Below are positions 8,051-16,678 of a DNA stretch of 63,053 nucleotides, piece after piece (the stretch's first letter is position 1; each line of letters opens with the position of its first letter). Location: positions 1 through 63,053 of the forward strand of contig NZ_CAJTQC010000017.1 in the NCBI RefSeq assembly GCF_910578445.1. The letters are read 5' to 3'. This stretch comes from an uncultured Duncaniella sp. Lineage in GTDB: Bacteria > Bacteroidota > Bacteroidia > Bacteroidales > Muribaculaceae. Under the pieces are notes generated by a model. That model saw only the letters and a list, made by a program, of their open reading frames with translations, was not told the origin of the DNA and searched no databases. The translations under genes and the position numbers were made by a program.

Positions 8051-9220
8051 TTAGAAGATAATCTGCAAGCGCGCTTCAAGAATGTTTACGTGGCGCTTGG
8101 GAAGGAGATTTTCAACCTCCCTGTCGCGGACTGTGCTGTAGGAGTAGCGCAGACGGGCAAGCATCCAAGAGTTGATGTAGTAGTTGAACGTGCAGCTGAT
8201 ATCATTCATGATACCGCCTTTGATTCCGGCCTTGGAATCAGACGCATTTGTGTAGTTGTAGCCAAGCACGAATTCAAGCGAGCCCTTGGCCGGGGTTGCT
8301 ACACCGGCATCGGCGTGTGAATAGGTGTACTGCGATCCGATGAGCAGTGTGCGTATCATTCCGTAGGCTCCTTGCGCGGTGTAGTTTCTGAAACCGTCCT
8401 TGCGTGCCACATTCATGTAGTAATACTGTGCTTCGAGAGCGAAATTGCTTTTGATAAGAAGAAGCTCGGGAGTCATCTTGAAGAGTCCGCGGGCATGGTC
8501 GATGCCTGCTGAGAGGACGGGCACTTTGGAAACACGGCTTGGGAAATTGGCTTTGTATTCAAATCCGGTGTGGTCAAATGCTGTCGGTGACGAATAGTTG
8601 AATGATGAGCCTATCTGCAACACATCGCCGTCGCTGTGCATAGGTCGCCATACGAGACGTGTCTGTGCGCCCCAGCCCTGTTTGCCCATCGCGGTGGCAT
8701 TCTGAGTCATCGCTGCTGCTTCCGAGAACACGGATGTCCCTGCAAAGAATTTGTCTTTGTCATAGACCCACATCGCGGCGAGCAATCGGGGGTTGGCATA
8801 GAAGAACTCGTTTGAAGTGGGCTCTTCATAGGTCTGTTTCATTGACGAGCTCGTCTCTGAGTTCAGTCCCCACTGCGGGACGAAATAGCCGACACGGATA
8901 AGGTTGGCCGGATTGAAATCGTATTCGATATAGGTGTCTTTCAGACCGACCTTGCCGTATCCGAATCCTACATCGACTTTGGCTTTCCACTTGCCGTAGC
9001 TCGCCTTGACTCCGAGACGGAGGTCGGGGATGGCGACACCGTCGACAAATTTGGTGTCTTCTTCATCGTTCTGTATATTACCGTTGCCTCCCATGTAGAC
9101 TGCACCGTCCATGAGGATTCGGCCTGTCGGTTTGACTGAAAGTTTCGGAGCGTCGTCGTCGGCCATTGAAGGGAGCGCGCATATTGTAGCTGCCAAAAGA
9201 GCAAATGTAATCTTTTTCAT
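8051..9220 (-). CDS. Porin, phosphate-selective O/P-like outer membrane protein
   Basis: Predicted outer membrane beta-barrel of 389 residues. MKKITFALLAATICALPSMA is a signal peptide. The mature protein starts with an acidic DDD segment and continues as alternating aromatic and polar strands, with a terminal phenylalanine (EARLQIIF) as required for barrel assembly. Features such as DLRLGVKASYGKWKAKVDVGF and LIRVGYFVPQWGLN resemble the O/P porin family used by Bacteroidota for small anions or general solutes. The substrate cannot be inferred. The acid phosphatase encoded next to it on the same strand would fit phosphate scavenging, but that link is an inference. Confidence 0.75.
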   Translation of the reverse strand: MKKITFALLAATICALPSMADDDAPKLSVKPTGRILMDGAVYMGGNGNIQNDEEDTKFVDGVAIPDLRLGVKASYGKWKAKVDVGFGYGKVGLKDTYIEYDFNPANLIRVGYFVPQWGLNSETSSSMKQTYEEPTSNEFFYANPRLLAAMWVYDKDKFFAGTSVFSEAAAMTQNATAMGKQGWGAQTRLVWRPMHSDGDVLQIGSSFNYSSPTAFDHTGFEYKANFPSRVSKVPVLSAGIDHARGLFKMTPELLLIKSNFALEAQYYYMNVARKDGFRNYTAQGAYGMIRTLLIGSQYTYSHADAGVATPAKGSLEFVLGYNYTNASDSKAGIKGGIMNDISCTFNYYINSWMLARLRYSYSTVRDREVENLLPKRHVNILEARLQIIF

Positions 9221-9356
9221 AATAGTCGTGTGTTTGTGTTTTTTCAGTAGTCAAAAAACAAAGATGAAAGTCCGGTGAAAAAAAGGAAGAGTTGTTGCGT
9301 TAGTGGTGAGGAGAGAGGATGGATGTGTTTTTACATTATTCCTGCTTTATGCCGGT

Positions 9357-10184
9357 TCAGTCTGAGGTGGTCTTTGTTGGGACGGGTGTGCCTTTTGCTA
9401 CCTTGCCTTGTTTCTTAAGCTGTTTGAATTCGGCCTTGGCTTTTTCGAGCTGAGTCTGGAAGGCCGGGTCGGCGTGAAGTCGTGCGACTGTCACAGCGCC
9501 TGTGATACGTCCGGCATCGACATCGCTCTGGAAATGATAACCGCAGATGACGCGGCTTTCGCCCATCTCATATCCGCGTTTGAGGATTTCGTTCTGGCGC
9601 TCAGGATTAATCTCGGCGAGGACCAGTGCGGTTGCCCATCCGATGGAAGTATGGCCTGAGGGATATGATCCGTTGGTCGAGAGTTCTTCCTGCTGCTCGG
9701 GATTGCAGGTGTCCTCGGCATAGAATGAGAACGGACGCTGGCGGTTGTAGTAGTTTTTGGCTTCGCGTGTGCCGAGGTCACCGGCATCTTCACGCATTCC
9801 GACTACGAGTTTGAGGATTTCGGGGGTGTTTTCATCAATCTCCACTCCGAATGCTTCTGAAAAGGCTTCAGGGACTCCGTTGCCTTCAACCCGGGCATCG
9901 GTGACAGCCTGATCGCCGCGCGGGGTATTTCGCATGGTCTTTCCCCATGTGTAGCGTGCCTGATCGTTAAGGAAGGTGATTGAAGCGCCGTCAGGAGGAG
10001 GAGGAAGAAGAAGATAGCTGTTGGGGACATCACCTTCCTGAAGGAAGAAAACCTCAGGATTGGTGCGGTGGTCTTTTATCTTTTTTGCAGGGGTGGCATC
10101 CTGTGCAAACGAAAGAGTGGTGGCAACGGCAAAGAACAGTGCGCATGTCGCGTTGCGTAGCATTGAAACGTGTAGCTTCTCCAT
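9357..10184 (-). CDS. Class A (PAP2-type) nonspecific acid phosphatase
   Basis: Secreted or periplasmic phosphatase of 275 residues, with a signal peptide ending near FAQ. The three-part phosphatase signature is complete: KNYYNRQRP, then GSYPSGHTSIGWA, then SRVICGYHFQSD with the nucleophilic histidine. The middle motif is the class A acid phosphatase (PhoC/PhoN) form, so hydrolysis of phosphomonoesters is expected rather than lipid dephosphorylation. A second methionine at residue 8 is a possible start. The C-terminus is lysine-rich. It stands 136 bases upstream of the porin gene on the same strand; I found no consensus promoter in front of it. Confidence 0.88.
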   Translation of the reverse strand: MEKLHVSMLRNATCALFFAVATTLSFAQDATPAKKIKDHRTNPEVFFLQEGDVPNSYLLLPPPPDGASITFLNDQARYTWGKTMRNTPRGDQAVTDARVEGNGVPEAFSEAFGVEIDENTPEILKLVVGMREDAGDLGTREAKNYYNRQRPFSFYAEDTCNPEQQEELSTNGSYPSGHTSIGWATALVLAEINPERQNEILKRGYEMGESRVICGYHFQSDVDAGRITGAVTVARLHADPAFQTQLEKAKAEFKQLKKQGKVAKGTPVPTKTTSD

Positions 10185-10380
10185 GTGAGAATTTGATTAA
10201 GAAAGTTAAAGAATTGATGTTTATATAGATTGTTCTGCCGTAGGGCTCAGCCTCGTTGTGGGGAGTGGCGGCGGATTATACTAAAATAACATGCCGTATT
10301 AAGGATAGTTTTCAAATTTTATATGTTGTTGAGCATATTTTGTGAATATCCGCAAATTTTGTTAAACATAGTGATAAAAT
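10185..10380. other. Intergenic, AT-rich, no recognised content
   Basis: About 200 bases between the phosphatase start and the terminator behind glycogen phosphorylase. It contains near-misses to the -7 consensus on the minus strand (TAAAATTTG has one base too many) but no exact match. Confidence 0.4.
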
Positions 10381-10419
10381 AATATCCGCCTGACTCCATT
10401 TATATGGAATCAGGCGGAT
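10377..10419 (-). terminator. Terminator of the glycogen operon
   Basis: Arms 10384-10393 and 10410-10419 pair perfectly; after one mismatch five more inner pairs close a four-base loop. Read on the minus strand the hairpin is followed by a T-rich run. It lies 30 bases after the phosphorylase stop at 10449. Confidence 0.75.
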
Positions 10420-10448
10420 AATATCGGTTTAATTCTTAAATCTGTCGA

Positions 10449-13007
10449 TTAGATCCAGCGTACGAATGCGAAGTCCTGACGGTGGGGGAGTTCGGCGTTG
10501 CTGGGGTAGAGACGGTAGCTGTAGCGGAACACGCCCGGATCGCGGAGCTTGTCGGCGAGCTGGAAGGTGACGATGTTGCCATCCTTTGACACTACCTTGA
10601 ACGGCACGCTGCCCACGCGGCTTTCCTGATTGTCGTGAACCTTGTCGATGACGAGTTCGAGAGCGAGGTCGTCGGCCAGACCGTTGGCATCAATCTTGAT
10701 GGTTGTGGTGAATGCCTCGCCACTGTTGGTGTGCTGGCTGAGGTCGCGGTCGGTGTTGACTTCGAGAACCTTGATACCGTCCCAAGCGGCTGCGACTTTT
10801 TCCTTCCAGGCAGCGATTTCCTTGGCAATCTTGAAGCTGTCGGCTGAAATCTTGTTGAAGCGCTTTGCCTCGGGTTCATAGAAACGGGCGATGTAGTCCT
10901 CGATCATGCGCTGCATGGTGTATTGCGGAGCGATGTGGCCGATCGAACGTTTGATATACTGAATCCATTCGGGAGAATAGCCCTTCGAGTTCTTGGCGAA
11001 GTAGAGGGGGATAATCTCGTTTTCGAGCATGGAGTAGATAGTTGCGGCATCGAGTTTGTCCTGCTGGCCCTGATCGGTGAACGTACGCTTGTCTGTGAGA
11101 GCCCAGCCGGCCTTCTCGTCGAGACGGTAGCCTTCATACCACCATCCGTCGAGCACTGAGAAGTTGAGCACGCCGTTCATTTCGGCCTTTTCGCCTGATG
11201 TACCGGATGCTTCGAGAGGACGGGTCGGGGTGTTGAGCCAGATGTCGACACCGGTCACGAGGCGCTTTGCAACGATCATGTTGTAGTCCTCAAGGAAGAT
11301 GATCTTGCCTTGGAACTGAGGCATGCGAGAGATTTCGGTGATGCGCTTGATGAGGCCCTGACCTGCGCCGTCGGCGGGGTGTGCCTTACCTGAGAAGATG
11401 AACTGCACGGGGAACTGTTCGTTGTTCACGATGCGTGCAAGACGGTCGAGGTCGGTGAAGAGAAGGTGTGCGCGTTTGTAGGTGGCAAAACGGCGGGCGA
11501 AACCGATGATGAGTGCGTTGGGGTTGATGCGCTCAAGGATTTTGATTACAGCTGAGGGATCGCCTTGGTTAGCGAGCCACTTGGCCTTGAAATCACGCTT
11601 GACGAAATTGATGAATTTGTTTTTCATCGTCGTGCGCATGTCCCAGATTTCTTCATCTTTCACTCTGAAGATACCTTCCCATGCCTTGGGGTCGCTCTGG
11701 TGGTCAAACACCTGCTCGCCGAGCTTCTCGGAATAGAACGATTTCCATTCGCTTGCTGCCCATGTCGGCATGTGTACGCCGTTGGTCACGTAGCCTACGT
11801 GGCTTTCTTCCCAAGAGTAGCCCTTCCATACGCCGGCAAACATTTTCTTTGACACTTCTCCGTGAAGCCAGCTGACGCCGTTGGCTTCCTGACATGTGTT
11901 GAGGGCGAATACGCTCATTGAGAAACGGTCCTGACTGTCGGGGTTCTCGCGGCCCATGTTCATGAGGTCCTGCCAAGTGATGCCGAGACGAGCGGGGAAT
12001 TCGTTGAGATATTTGTGGGCGAGACCTTCGTCGAAGTAGTCGTGGCCTGCGGGTACGGGAGTGTGGACGGTGTAGAGGCTTGACGAGCGCACGAGTTCGA
12101 GTGCGGTGGTGAAGTCGAGGCCTTTTTCAACGTAGTCGACGAGACGCTGGAGGTTGAGGAGCGCTGCGTGACCTTCGTTTGCGTGGTAGATGGTGTTGTG
12201 GATGCCGAGTTTCTTGAGAGCAAGGACACCGCCGATGCCGAGGAGATACTCCTGCTTGATGCGGTTTTCCCAGTCACCGCCATAGAGCTGGTGGGTGATG
12301 GGGCGGTCCCATTCGCTGTTCATGTCGAAGTCGGTGTCGAGAAGATAGAGCTTCATGCGGCCTACGTTCACGCGCCAGATGTGGCTGTAGATGATGCGGC
12401 CGGGGAAGGGAACTTCGAGAATCATCGGATGGCCGTTTCCGTCGGTCATCTGCTCGATGGGGAGCTGGTTGAAGTTCTGGGGCTCGTAGTTGGCAATCTG
12501 CTGTCCGTCGACGCTGAGCGACTGGGTGAAGTAGCCGTAGCGGTAGAGGAAGCCGATGGCTGTCATGTCGACACAGCTGTCGGACGCTTCCTTGATGTAG
12601 TCGCCGGCAAGAACGCCGAGACCACCGGAATAGATTTTCAGACAGTTGCAGAGGCCATATTCCATTGAGAAATAGGAAACAGATGGAATGTCTTTGCGCA
12701 TTGGTTTCGACATGTAGTCGTTGAACATGTCAAACACCACTTTGATGCGTTCCATCATTTCATGGTCGTTCATGATTTCTTCGAGGCGCTCGTTGGAGAG
12801 CTGCTGGAGAAGCATCACGGGATTTTCGCCTGTTGCACGCCAGAGATCGGCGTCAAGATCGCGGAAAAGGTTTTTGGCTGCGCTGTTCCATACCCACCAC
12901 AAGTTGCGTGAGATGGTTTCGAGAGGTTTCAATGCCTCAGGAAGCACGGATTTTACAGTAATGTCGCGCCAAACGGGGGCATTAGTTTTGCTTACTGGCA
13001 GTTTCAT
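10449..13007 (-). CDS. glgP: Alpha-glucan (glycogen) phosphorylase, GT35
   Basis: Releases glucose 1-phosphate from glycogen or maltodextrin, using pyridoxal phosphate. The 852-residue protein belongs to the short bacterial/archaeal alpha-glucan phosphorylase group: the N-terminus (SRNLWWVWNSAAKNLFRDLD) is the DUF3417-type region, FSMEYGL and SGGLGVLAGDYIKEASD are conserved, and RPLEASGTSGEKAEMNG contains the PLP-binding lysine and phosphate loop. It is the second gene of a two-gene operon, starting 42 bases after glycogen synthase ends. No missing motif was seen. Confidence 0.93.
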   Translation of the reverse strand: MKLPVSKTNAPVWRDITVKSVLPEALKPLETISRNLWWVWNSAAKNLFRDLDADLWRATGENPVMLLQQLSNERLEEIMNDHEMMERIKVVFDMFNDYMSKPMRKDIPSVSYFSMEYGLCNCLKIYSGGLGVLAGDYIKEASDSCVDMTAIGFLYRYGYFTQSLSVDGQQIANYEPQNFNQLPIEQMTDGNGHPMILEVPFPGRIIYSHIWRVNVGRMKLYLLDTDFDMNSEWDRPITHQLYGGDWENRIKQEYLLGIGGVLALKKLGIHNTIYHANEGHAALLNLQRLVDYVEKGLDFTTALELVRSSSLYTVHTPVPAGHDYFDEGLAHKYLNEFPARLGITWQDLMNMGRENPDSQDRFSMSVFALNTCQEANGVSWLHGEVSKKMFAGVWKGYSWEESHVGYVTNGVHMPTWAASEWKSFYSEKLGEQVFDHQSDPKAWEGIFRVKDEEIWDMRTTMKNKFINFVKRDFKAKWLANQGDPSAVIKILERINPNALIIGFARRFATYKRAHLLFTDLDRLARIVNNEQFPVQFIFSGKAHPADGAGQGLIKRITEISRMPQFQGKIIFLEDYNMIVAKRLVTGVDIWLNTPTRPLEASGTSGEKAEMNGVLNFSVLDGWWYEGYRLDEKAGWALTDKRTFTDQGQQDKLDAATIYSMLENEIIPLYFAKNSKGYSPEWIQYIKRSIGHIAPQYTMQRMIEDYIARFYEPEAKRFNKISADSFKIAKEIAAWKEKVAAAWDGIKVLEVNTDRDLSQHTNSGEAFTTTIKIDANGLADDLALELVIDKVHDNQESRVGSVPFKVVSKDGNIVTFQLADKLRDPGVFRYSYRLYPSNAELPHRQDFAFVRWI

Positions 13008-13049
13008 ATTCTTTTTAGGTTATGTTTTCTTATTGGATAGCCTTTTTGA

Positions 13050-14783
13050 TTATTTGTTTTTTGCAATTTTTACTCGTTGAGAGCCCTTGTCGAGTGCTAT
13101 AGCATACGCACGGTCATAGTAGATCATGAATTTCGGCCACGCTGCCGCTGCTGCGGTGCGCATGGCTGCCTTGTGGATTTTCTTTGTCTCCTTTTCGTCA
13201 GCACAGGTCAGGTATTCGATTGAATGCGAGATGTTTTCAACCACATTGCGGTAATTGGAATCACCACGGCCGATGACGTTGACACCGCATTCGTCAAAAT
13301 AGTTCTCGAATACTCTCAGCACCCACTGGCCGAATCCGGATAGGGATGTGGTGACAGTCGGGACTCCGAACGCTACACTTTCAAGCGGTGTGTAGCCCCA
13401 CGGTTCATAGTAGGAGGGGAACACGGTTGCGTCGGCTCCCGGAAGAAGATCATAGTATGAGAGGTTGAATATGCCGTCGGTTGCGTTGAGGTAGCATGGG
13501 ACATATATGACAGTCACACGCGGGTCGATGGCGGTTAATCCGAGCGAGTGGATGCGGCAGTTGACAGCATCAGAGTCCGGGTTGTTGAGCCAGTGGGTAA
13601 GCACCGGGTCGGCAAGTGGAGCTTCGTCGTTGACAAAGGGAGTGTCGTTCATTTCTGCCATTCTTCCGGCAAGGTCGCTGCGGGCTTCCTTGGGCCATGC
13701 GGGGACCATGACAAAAGCCAGCACGTTGCGGCAGAGACGGCGGTGTTTGAGTTCCTCACACATGTCAAGGAAAAGGTCGAGACCCTTGTTGCGGTATTCG
13801 CAACGTCCGCTGGTGATGACGATGAAGGTATTGTCGTCCATGCGTTTGCCTGTCAGGGCCGAGGCTACGGTCAGCATGCGGTCGCGCGCGGTTTTGCGTG
13901 CGGCCGGATATTTTGCCGGCGAGGGGACAAAGTTCTTTTCGAATCCGTTGGGTGTCACCACATCGGGACGGCGTTCAAGGAGCTGTTCGCATTCGATGGC
14001 CGTGATGTCGCTGACAGTAGTGAAAACGTCGGCAGCATGAGCCACGCACTTTTCAAGCGAATGCTTTGCTTCCATGTTGAGCTCAGCTGCCATCTGGTCA
14101 CCGTTATAGCCTTTCATGTAGTCGTAGAGTGGCTTGTTGTTGCCACAGATGCTACGGCCGATGCTGGTTGCGTGGGTGGTGAATACGGTGGCTACCTGAG
14201 GAAGTTTCCATTTCACATAGAGAAGTCCCATTCCGGTTGTCCATTCGTCAAAGTGGGCCACCATACGTGGCTGATATTTCTTTGAGATACGTCCGGTCGG
14301 GGTAAGCTTCGAGCCATAACCGCTTGCAATTATCGATTCAATAACAATTCCTGAAGCGTGGGCAAACGCGCAGCCTTCGTCGTAGTCGCCATAGGCATTG
14401 AGCGAATTGACTCCGAATCGCTGCCACATTTCGCCATAGAATTCATCCTTTACGGCATACATACCGTCGAATTTTACAAGCACTGCTATGGGACGTCCGG
14501 GTATTTCCCAGCGGCCGACCCTGACATTCACTCCGTCAGGAAGTTTGGCATTTTTGGCCCATGCAGACAATCCGTCAACTTTACATTCTGTGAACCAAGG
14601 CGATGGATTTTCAGAACTCCATACGTCGGGTCCGATAAAAATTGTTTTGTCTTTGTAGAGCTTCTGAAGGGTTTTAGCCTTAGTGGACAGGACGGTATAA
14701 ATGCCGCCAATCTTGTTACACACCTCCCAGCTGACCTCAAACAGGAGGTCGACCTGAGGTGTTGCAGGTATTGTGTCCATCAT
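13050..14783 (-). CDS. Glycogen synthase, GT3 (eukaryote-like) family
   Basis: Cytosolic glycosyltransferase that elongates glycogen. The N-terminal motif LFEVSWEVCNKIGGIYTVLS is the GT3 signature seen in animal and fungal glycogen synthase and in many Bacteroidota, distinct from the GT5 GlgA of enterobacteria. The C-terminal active-site region YYEPWGYTPLESVAFGVPTV has the E-x7-E pattern. At 577 residues it is shorter than the roughly 700 of animal enzymes, lacking their regulatory extensions. Two adjacent ATG codons (14783 and 14780) are equivalent start candidates. It leads the operon with glgP and has a promoter-like element 30 bases upstream. Donor (UDP- or ADP-glucose) is not determined by sequence alone; UDP-glucose is usual for GT3. 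Confidence 0.88.
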   Translation of the reverse strand: MMDTIPATPQVDLLFEVSWEVCNKIGGIYTVLSTKAKTLQKLYKDKTIFIGPDVWSSENPSPWFTECKVDGLSAWAKNAKLPDGVNVRVGRWEIPGRPIAVLVKFDGMYAVKDEFYGEMWQRFGVNSLNAYGDYDEGCAFAHASGIVIESIIASGYGSKLTPTGRISKKYQPRMVAHFDEWTTGMGLLYVKWKLPQVATVFTTHATSIGRSICGNNKPLYDYMKGYNGDQMAAELNMEAKHSLEKCVAHAADVFTTVSDITAIECEQLLERRPDVVTPNGFEKNFVPSPAKYPAARKTARDRMLTVASALTGKRMDDNTFIVITSGRCEYRNKGLDLFLDMCEELKHRRLCRNVLAFVMVPAWPKEARSDLAGRMAEMNDTPFVNDEAPLADPVLTHWLNNPDSDAVNCRIHSLGLTAIDPRVTVIYVPCYLNATDGIFNLSYYDLLPGADATVFPSYYEPWGYTPLESVAFGVPTVTTSLSGFGQWVLRVFENYFDECGVNVIGRGDSNYRNVVENISHSIEYLTCADEKETKKIHKAAMRTAAAAAWPKFMIYYDRAYAIALDKGSQRVKIAKNK

Positions 14784-14812
14784 TCTTCTTAGATATTAAC
14801 GATTTTGAGGCG

Positions 14813-14846
14813 CAAAGGTAAGCATTTTTTTGTAAATATCAGCAAG
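14813..14846 (-). promoter_or_regulatory. Promoter of the glycogen synthase-phosphorylase operon
   Basis: On the minus strand TACCTTTG (14820-14813) matches the -7 consensus, with CTTG (14846-14843) 22 bases upstream as a partial -33 box. The leader to the start codon would be about 23 bases. Confidence 0.65.
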
Positions 14847-14931
14847 ATACCGTGAAAATGACACAAGAATGCCATTTCAACGTAGTAAAAAGCCATCATC
14901 TTCCGGGTTTGCCGACCACTCTGCCCTCCTT

Positions 14932-14963
14932 TTTGTGTTTTCGGCAGATAATAGCTATATTTG
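14932..14963 (+). promoter_or_regulatory. Promoter of the GH28 gene
   Basis: TTTG at 14932-14935, 20 bases, then TATATTTG at 14956-14963: an exact -33/-7 match. The start codon at 14996 would be about 26 bases from the transcript start. Confidence 0.85.
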
Positions 14964-14995
14964 CAAAGATTTTACAAAAAATAACAAAATAATAA

Positions 14996-16453
14996 ATGAA
15001 ATCCATGAAAAAATCAGTCATCGCACTTCTGCTTGCATGTGCGCTTGGTGGCGGAGGTTTCGCAGAGACGGCTTCTGCCCAGTCGCAATCTGCAAAAGAA
15101 AAGGCTGCCGCGCGCGACAAGGAATCGGCTAAGGCATGGGCCGAGCTTTATCCTGAAATCGAGAAGGCCATTCAGGCCCCGACTTTCCGCGATAAAGACT
15201 ATCCTATTTTCAAATACGGTAAAAAATCTAATACCGAAGGTTATCTATATACAGAGCTTATCAATAAAGTTATCGACCGCTGTTCAAAGGAAGGCGGCGG
15301 CCGTGTGGTGATTCCGGCAGGAACTTGGCTGACAGGCCCTATCACGCTTAAGAGCAATGTGAATCTTCATCTTGAGGAGGGCGCTACGCTGCTGTTCACT
15401 TCCGACCTTAAGGAATATCCCATCGTGCGAACCCGCTGGGAAGGTGTCGACTGCTACAACTACCAGCCTATGGTCTATGCTTTCGAGCAGGAAAACATTG
15501 CCATCACCGGCAAGGGTACTCTCGACGGCGGAGGCAAGTTTGAAAACTGGTGGCGCATGTGTGGTGCACGTCATTTCGGTTGGGAAGAGGGCATCGTGTC
15601 GCAGAAAATCGGCCGTCCTATCCTTCTTGAATGGAACGAGAAGGGTGTTCCCGTCGAGCAGCGCCGCCTCGGCGACGGCTACGGCATGCGCGTGCAGCTC
15701 GTCAATCCGATGATGTGTAAGAATGTGCTCATCGAGGGTGTGACAATGCTCCGCTCTCCGTTCTGGGTGATTCATCCCGCTCTGTGCGACAATGTGATTG
15801 TACGCAACGTCCACGTCCAGAACGAAGGTCCTAACGGCGACGGCTGTGACCCTGATGCCTGCAAGAATGTGCTTATCGAAGGTTGCTATTTCGACACCGG
15901 CGACGACTGCATCGCAATCAAGAGCGGTCGTAACCGCGACGGTCGCGACGGCCGTCCGTCGGAAAACATCATCGTCCGCAACTGCCGCATGAAGAACGGT
16001 CATGGCGGTGTGGTGATCGGCAGCGAGATTTCAGGCGGCTATCGCAACCTCTTCGTCGAGAACTGTCAGATGGACTCTCCGCTCCTCGACCGTGTGATCC
16101 GTATCAAGACCAACAATTGCCGTGGCGGTATCATCGAGAATGTCTATGTCCGCAACGTAGAGGTCGGCGAATGTAAGGAAGCTGTCCTTAAAATCAATCT
16201 CATCTACGATCCGAAAGAAATCTGCAACCGTGCCTACGCTCCTATCGTGCGCAATGTCTATCTCGACAACGTGACTTGCAAGAAGAGCAAATATGGTGTG
16301 TATATCGACGCTTACGATGACCGTTGCAATGTCTATAACGTAGAAGTGAAGAATTCAAGCTTTGACGGTGTGCAGACCGGTGCGTTCCTTCTCAACGGTC
16401 AGGCTGCCGATGTCCGCTTCTCCAATCTCAAGATTAACGGCAACGCTATGTAA
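14996..16453 (+). CDS. GH28 family glycoside hydrolase (polygalacturonase type)
   Basis: Secreted or periplasmic pectinase of 485 residues hydrolysing galacturonan. A signal peptide covers about residues 1-29, and the rest is a right-handed parallel beta-helix with repeated turns such as NVLIEGV and NVIVRNV. The GH28 catalytic set is visible: GPNGDGCDPD (first aspartate), DTGDDCIAIKSG (aspartate pair), NGHGGVVIGSE (histidine) and the RIKT substrate-binding motif. Exo or endo action cannot be decided. The gene has its own strong promoter on the plus strand and runs convergently toward the GH51 gene. With GH51 and GH43 nearby it suggests pectin side-chain and backbone breakdown. Confidence 0.93.
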   Translation: MKSMKKSVIALLLACALGGGGFAETASAQSQSAKEKAAARDKESAKAWAELYPEIEKAIQAPTFRDKDYPIFKYGKKSNTEGYLYTELINKVIDRCSKEGGGRVVIPAGTWLTGPITLKSNVNLHLEEGATLLFTSDLKEYPIVRTRWEGVDCYNYQPMVYAFEQENIAITGKGTLDGGGKFENWWRMCGARHFGWEEGIVSQKIGRPILLEWNEKGVPVEQRRLGDGYGMRVQLVNPMMCKNVLIEGVTMLRSPFWVIHPALCDNVIVRNVHVQNEGPNGDGCDPDACKNVLIEGCYFDTGDDCIAIKSGRNRDGRDGRPSENIIVRNCRMKNGHGGVVIGSEISGGYRNLFVENCQMDSPLLDRVIRIKTNNCRGGIIENVYVRNVEVGECKEAVLKINLIYDPKEICNRAYAPIVRNVYLDNVTCKKSKYGVYIDAYDDRCNVYNVEVKNSSFDGVQTGAFLLNGQAADVRFSNLKINGNAM

Positions 16454-16485
16454 AAAAGCTTCTGACTCCCGGTGCTGTTTGGCAT

Positions 16486-16673
16486 AGGGGTACAGAAATT
16501 CAGAAATAACAAAAATAACAGACTTTTTATTTTCTGTCATTTGGAGACGACGTTTATTCGCCATAACCAAGTGAACTGAATAAAAAAGTCTGTTATTTTT
16601 GTTATTTATGAATTTTTGTACCTCTTTTTTCTCCTTGAATTTACATTTCTGAATTTTTGTACCTCTCTCTTTC
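16486..16673. repeat. Long imperfect inverted repeat with a third partial copy
   Basis: Arm 16486-16531 and arm 16579-16625 are complementary over about 46 bases with three substitutions and one indel, separated by 47 bases. A third, direct copy of the outer 20 bases (CTGAATTTTTGTACCTCT) recurs at 16649-16666. It lies between the convergent GH28 and GH51 genes. It could be a terminator pair, a MITE-like remnant or a repeat family; no coding potential was seen. Confidence 0.75.
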
Positions 16674-16678
16674 AGAGT

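Noticed and set aside
12168..14285. Long open frames antisense to glgP and the glycogen synthase (166 and 245 codons)
   Set aside because: They mirror well-supported coding genes with GC-rich third positions; sequences look like reverse shadows with no domains.
15284..16003. 239-codon frame antisense to GH28
   Set aside because: Low-complexity valine/alanine/histidine-rich product, fully inside a clear glycosidase gene.
16486..16625. Possible invertible promoter (inverted repeats flanking a short spacer)
   Set aside because: The 47-base spacer contains no TAnnTTTG element and both neighbouring genes end, not start, here.
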